A stretch of 64,000 bases of DNA. It comes from Hybos culiciformis (Eukaryota; Arthropoda; Insecta; Diptera; Hybotidae). Numbering within the stretch: the first letter of the stretch is position 1; every line of letters starts with the position of its first letter. The DNA is taken from contig OZ023273.1 of assembly GCA_964007475.1 (NCBI GenBank), positions 148,277,308-148,341,307 on the forward strand, in the 5' to 3' direction. A program made the translations under genes and the position numbers. Positions 59,691 to 64,000 of this stretch are shown here, in pieces. Below the pieces are notes generated by a model that searched no databases, was not told where the DNA came from, and worked only from the letters and a program-made list of their open reading frames with translations.

Positions 59691-62600
59691 AGTTTTCATT
59701 TTCCGACCATTCGCTTGTGCGTCTAACACTTAAATGCTTCCAACTAAAAAACTAATTCGATTCCATTTGAACCATTTGAATCTTAATAACCAAAATATGC
59801 ACAATCTCATTACTTTCAATTTCAGCTAAAAGATGAGTTTCTAGGAGACTACAAACTCTCGACCGGCCAAAGGTCTAAATAATTTTTATATAAATACTTT
59901 TTTTTTAAAGTTTTAATGGATGAAAATTACAATGTGAATAGATAGAATAACGTACGATTCGGTATAAAGGCTGAAAATGAATTTCCATTAAAAATGGTGT
60001 CTGAGTGGAGGTAGATTATACAAATTAAAAAAAAAAATGTTAAGCATTCGAATGTGTCATTGGATTTGGACTCTATCCTTTAATTATGAGGTATAGATTA
60101 ATTTAGTTAGGTAGGATTAATTTATTAAAACGTGCAAACCATATAAATTAGTAAAGAATGTATTGAATTAAAAAATATAATAGCCTTCTTCTTTATATTT
60201 GACGATTTTAGCATTTTGTTAATTTATACATAAATTTTGATATTGATCTTTAATAAAATTTAATATGATATTGTGAATTGACATTGTTGCATTTCAGATA
60301 CTAGAATTCCTAATAATAATAACTAGAATTTTTGAATTGTGATAATAACGTTATATAGGTTTTATTTGTTTTATATTGTGAAGTCAGAATACAATGTAAA
60401 GTAATTGTTATTTTGAAAAATAAGTGAACGTGTATGTATAAGAATTTAAAAATTGGAATATAGAGAAGTTATTATTTATTACGAATTTATGGTAAGTCTT
60501 AAATTAAATTTTGAATGAAATTTTCATACGTATTTAGAGTTTCGCTAGAATACAAAAGAGAATATATGATTTTCTTCAAATCTTTATTCATACAAGAAAA
60601 TTTAAAAACCTATTTATGTTTCGTTTTAAATTTCAAACTTCTTACACCATGTTATATCCCATCCCATTTATAAATATGTATAAGAATATTCATTTCAATC
60701 ATCATCACCCAGTACAACCAACTTCAAGTAAAGTAATTAGGTTCTTCCTTCGATGTGATGTGACTATCTTCTCAAAAAGCATGATTAATTAATTAATTAG
60801 GCATACAGGTTCTGAAATAAAAAGAATGTTGAGCCGCAGATTTATATAGTCTATTTTTGCTTAAAGTACATAGTAGTTTATTTTAATAAACTGTGAAGTT
60901 AATAAAAAAACTTTTTCTTTTATTCTCATTTTATTTTATACAAATATATGCTATTGCTTAAAATCAAAATTGAGTAAATATAAAATAGTTATGGAAGAAA
61001 ATAAGAATTTAAATTTAAACAATATTATTATTAAAAAATTTGAAAAAACAAAAGAAATTTATAATACTCTTTATTAATGTAGTTACAATTTTAAACTATA
61101 ATTTGGCAAACACTGTAAACTATATATCTATGAAAAAACCCTAAAATAAAAATTTATTGCAATATAGATATTAGTTAATTTTAATCTTTAAAATGTTCAT
61201 GATTAGACAAATTTTTTTTAAAAAATTATTTTTAAAACATAATAGGTTGATAATAAGTAATACAAAAATTATTGAATAAATTTTATTTATTTCATTTAAT
61301 AAGTAAAACTTTCGATTGGACCTCAAAAGATAATTAACTTTTGGATCTTTTATTATTGTTGCTGCGATATACCATAAATATATATTATACACATATAAAA
61401 TCAATATGTATAGTTTTAGCAAAAAAAATCGTTAAACAATATAATAGTTATAAGTTTGTCTGTCAAATTTGATACTAAATTTTTGGAATTTTGTAAGCAT
61501 AGAACTTTTGTACAATAATTTTATACTGAAGAATTGTGTTCGGTAGAGGTATAATCTATGTAAAATATCCAACACCAAAAATTATTAAAGGTACATATAT
61601 GTTGTTCGATTGAAAATAAAATTTAATTGTTCTTTCTAGAAATAAGCATCTATAAATTTATTATTCGAAATTCGATTTCGATGAAAAGGTTGAGTGTTTA
61701 TTAAATAAAATTTATGGCTCAGAAATATAATATACATGCATGACAGCAAAGATTAATATCATCAAAGTTCTGAATTCTCAATATTTAGGGAAATTAAGAA
61801 TAACGATTCGATAATTGTAAAAATCTTACGAAAATAATATTCTCAAGTCAAATTTACTATACTATTCATTGAATTTAATAAAATTAGAATTTTGATAAGA
61901 CTATTAAGATTGATTTAATCATAATATGCAGAATTCTGACTACATAATTATCCCAATGCAATTTTAACATAAAAAAAAAATAACAAAAAAAATTTATTAA
62001 TTACTTTGGTTTGGAATAATCAATTCTGAAACAAGGAATTTCAACCCCCAATTATTATTTATTTACAAATTGAACTTGATTTATCCATGTACTTACCATA
62101 AATATTTTAGAATTATATTAAATTAATGAGAAGCTGGAATAGAAGTTCAATTATTTTAAATAAGCTATTTGATTTGCCTAAAATATTCAATATGAAAAAA
62201 AAAAATTAAAAAAATGTCGACGATATTAAAGTACTTTGAAAAACATTTAATCTCGCATTTTAAAATTAATCTGCGGTATTAAAGTACTTTTTTCTACTTT
62301 ATACTAAACGCTAAATCAATAACGTAGTTATCCAAGTTCGTGGGCTTGTTGAATACTTAATAATTAATTGTAAATGTGATTAAGCGACGTTTAAAATACA
62401 TAGGGACTTGTGCAAGTTCAATCTGAGTTTCCAACAATAAAACATAAATTTATGATAATCAGAACCATTTTAAAAGAAAATGTTACTACTTTTGTTCTAT
62501 TAGTTAAAAATTTTCACGTCGGTAGTTACTCTAATTTGTGAAAAAAAATCTCATCTCCGGCTAGTTCAGTGTACTATACTCATTTAGTTAAATTTTAACC

Positions 62601-63549
62601 TTTTTTGTAGCATATCTTTGCAGTATATCTCGAATTCACTTTCTCAGCCATCCTTTTTTTTTTAACCAATCATCAATTCGTTTCGAATTTATAGTCGAAT
62701 TACTTTTGTATTAGTTATTAAATTTTTTTTTGAGAATTTTTTCAGAATATTGTCTTGTATACACCTCTTCAAAGATATTGACTTTTATGTACTTGTGTGA
62801 ATCCTGGGTACTGCAAATTCAGTTTATTATAGTAAAATTTAAAAAAAAAAATTTCTTGATGAAAATTATTATGTTTTTGAGAAATCGTTTAAGATTTTGG
62901 GACAATTTTTAAAATGGGTTCTTTACCTCTTTTACATTTTTTAAAATTTGCCTCAGAAACAATATTTATTTTTACTATATATTATAAAATACATAAAAAT
63001 TTGTATAAGTCATTTTTGAATATAAAAATTAAAATCAAAATATGAAAATATTGAAAATACTTAAACAAAATTAAATAAAAATTAACATTTTTCTTTTGAA
63101 CATAAATTTTGTTAAACTAAGTATCTTTTTTTCATAATTTTCAATCAGATTTGATAAATTTCTTAATTACTTGTTCAATCATCTAAATTACAAAAAAAAA
63201 AATTAAAGTTAAAAGAAAAATCGGTAGTTTTTCCCAAAGAGGTGTTCACAAAAGATTTTTTTAAATTTAATTATATTGATATATTGATAAAATTTTGTAA
63301 TAGGATGTTTATTTTTGAGATGGGCAAAGAGAATTTGCACGACCTTTTCGTGTGCTTTCAATAAAAATAATAAAAACGGAAATCCGATTTACATTACGAA
63401 AAAATATATATATATATGTACAATTTGTGTATGAATATTTATAATTTTTATACCACATTTATAAAATTACGTTTCTCACTAAATTTTATGTAGGTACTTC
63501 TACATAATCATTATTTAAAATTGGAACTGCTTTCTTTGTTTAATTATTT

Positions 63550-63555
63550 TTTATT
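63550..63555 (-). terminator. Candidate poly(A) signal for the NP60-like gene
   Basis: AATAAA on the minus strand about 270 bases past the stop codon at 63823, a plausible 3' UTR length. Confidence 0.35.
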
Positions 63556-63822
63556 GCAGGGGACGAGAAAAGCTCGGGTAATTTTTTTTTGTATTATCAC
63601 AGAAAATAAACACTTCGATACTCAATTTTAAATATATCAAATAAATCTGAAGCTCTTCTACAACATAATATGTACTTCATTTTCAAAAAAATGAAAATGA
63701 ACACCACTTTGTAAAAATTACCAAAAATTAAAAGAAAGTTATTAATATTTTGAACTTAAATTAATTATAAAAAATTAAAAAAAGAATTTGAAACAATTTT
63801 TATAATTATTTTCTTAATTTTG

Positions 63823-64000
63823 TTAAAAACGAGCTCTTACATAAACTGCACTTGAGTCGTGATCACTGTATCCCAAACGTTTAGCATGTTTGAATACTTC
63901 ATTAGAAATTGATGTTGACGGCATTGATTGATCTGCACTTTCAGCCATTTCCAACACCAATTTTAAATCCTTTTGCATGTGGGATAATGGATGTTGTGGA
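63823..64000 (-). CDS. NP60: GLYR1/N-PAC (NP60)-like protein, C-terminal exon, partial
   Basis: The minus frame from 64000 to the TAA at 63823-63825 reads PLSHMQKDLKLVLEMAESAD, then SNEVFKHAKRLGYSDHDSSA, then VYVRARF. This is the C-terminal helix region of the beta-hydroxyacid-dehydrogenase-like domain of GLYR1/N-PAC, which in human reads YIQKDLRLAIALGDAV, then [20 protein letters not shown], then VYRAYIH. The KRLGYSxHDxSAV(F/Y)VR(S/A)RF ending is that of the fly orthologue as I recall it. N-PAC/NP60 is a nucleosome-binding protein assisting transcription through chromatin and cooperating with the H3K4 demethylase LSD2 in mammals; its dehydrogenase domain is thought catalytically dead. The N-terminal PWWP and the Rossmann part lie beyond the right edge. 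Confidence 0.85.
   Translation of the reverse strand, partial: PQHPLSHMQKDLKLVLEMAESADQSMPSTSISNEVFKHAKRLGYSDHDSSAVYVRARF

Larger units (their letters stand above)
55804..63500. other. Region upstream of lilli / between lilli and the NP60-like gene
   Basis: No convincing protein gene. It should contain the 5' UTR and promoter of lilli (minus strand) and the 3' flank of the NP60-like gene. Contents seen: a palindromic element (56334-56583), a GCCGCCGCC-bearing patch (58480-58760) in extreme homopolymer sequence, a compositional island (59440-59690), and otherwise AT-rich sequence. Confidence 0.5.

Noticed and set aside
63551..63585. Mini-exon-like TTGCAG|GGGACGAGAAAAGCTCG|GGTAAT on the plus strand
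   Set aside because: Acceptor and donor look possible, but there is no gene on that strand to receive it, and it lies in the probable 3' UTR of the NP60-like gene.

Overview
The window is eukaryotic and very AT-rich, full of A/T homopolymers, with short exons separated by introns from tens of bases to more than 20 kb. Its protein content points to an insect, most likely a fly or midge (Diptera). All three recognisable genes lie on the minus strand, so each reads from high to low coordinate. The species cannot be named from the sequence alone.

Region by region: (1) 301-1209 holds the first three coding exons of an ELAV/Hu-family RNA-binding protein closest to Drosophila Rbp9; the remaining exons lie off the left edge. 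(2) 1210-20.6 kb has no convincing protein gene. It should contain the 5' leader exons and promoter of the ELAV gene plus repeats. (3) 20,620-55,803 is a complete coding model of an AF4/FMR2-family gene, orthologue of Drosophila lilliputian (lilli). I rebuilt it exon by exon: 16 coding exons, every junction GT/AG and phase-compatible, summing to 6,870 nt (2,289 codons plus stop). A second possible first coding exon, with a different N-terminus and the same splice phase, sits at 35.83-35.92 kb inside the 22.7-kb first intron. (4) 55.8-63.5 kb is the upstream region of lilli, with probable leader and promoter sequence and repeats. (5) 63,823-64,000 is the last coding exon of a GLYR1/N-PAC (NP60)-type protein that continues past the right edge.

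The lilli product should be the scaffold of the super elongation complex. The sequence keeps an N-terminal segment resembling the P-TEFb-binding part of AFF4, an ELL-binding-like motif, an AT-hook, an AF9/Ear-binding-like motif, and the C-terminal homology domain. Between the AF9-like motif and the C-terminal domain lies an Asn/Asp/Lys/Ser-rich low-complexity tract of roughly 700 residues.

The non-coding part carries many mobile-element traces. The best is a 535-bp hAT element with terminal inverted repeats, perfect 8-bp target-site duplications and a broken transposase C-terminus at 51.3-51.8 kb. There are also several palindromic MITE-like elements, two of them inside small lilli introns, plus minisatellite-type tandem repeats and dispersed repeat copies. 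I found no rRNA, tRNA or CRISPR. I did not find a wholly new system; the most novel points are the alternative lilli first exon, the giant low-complexity expansion and the intronic palindromic elements.
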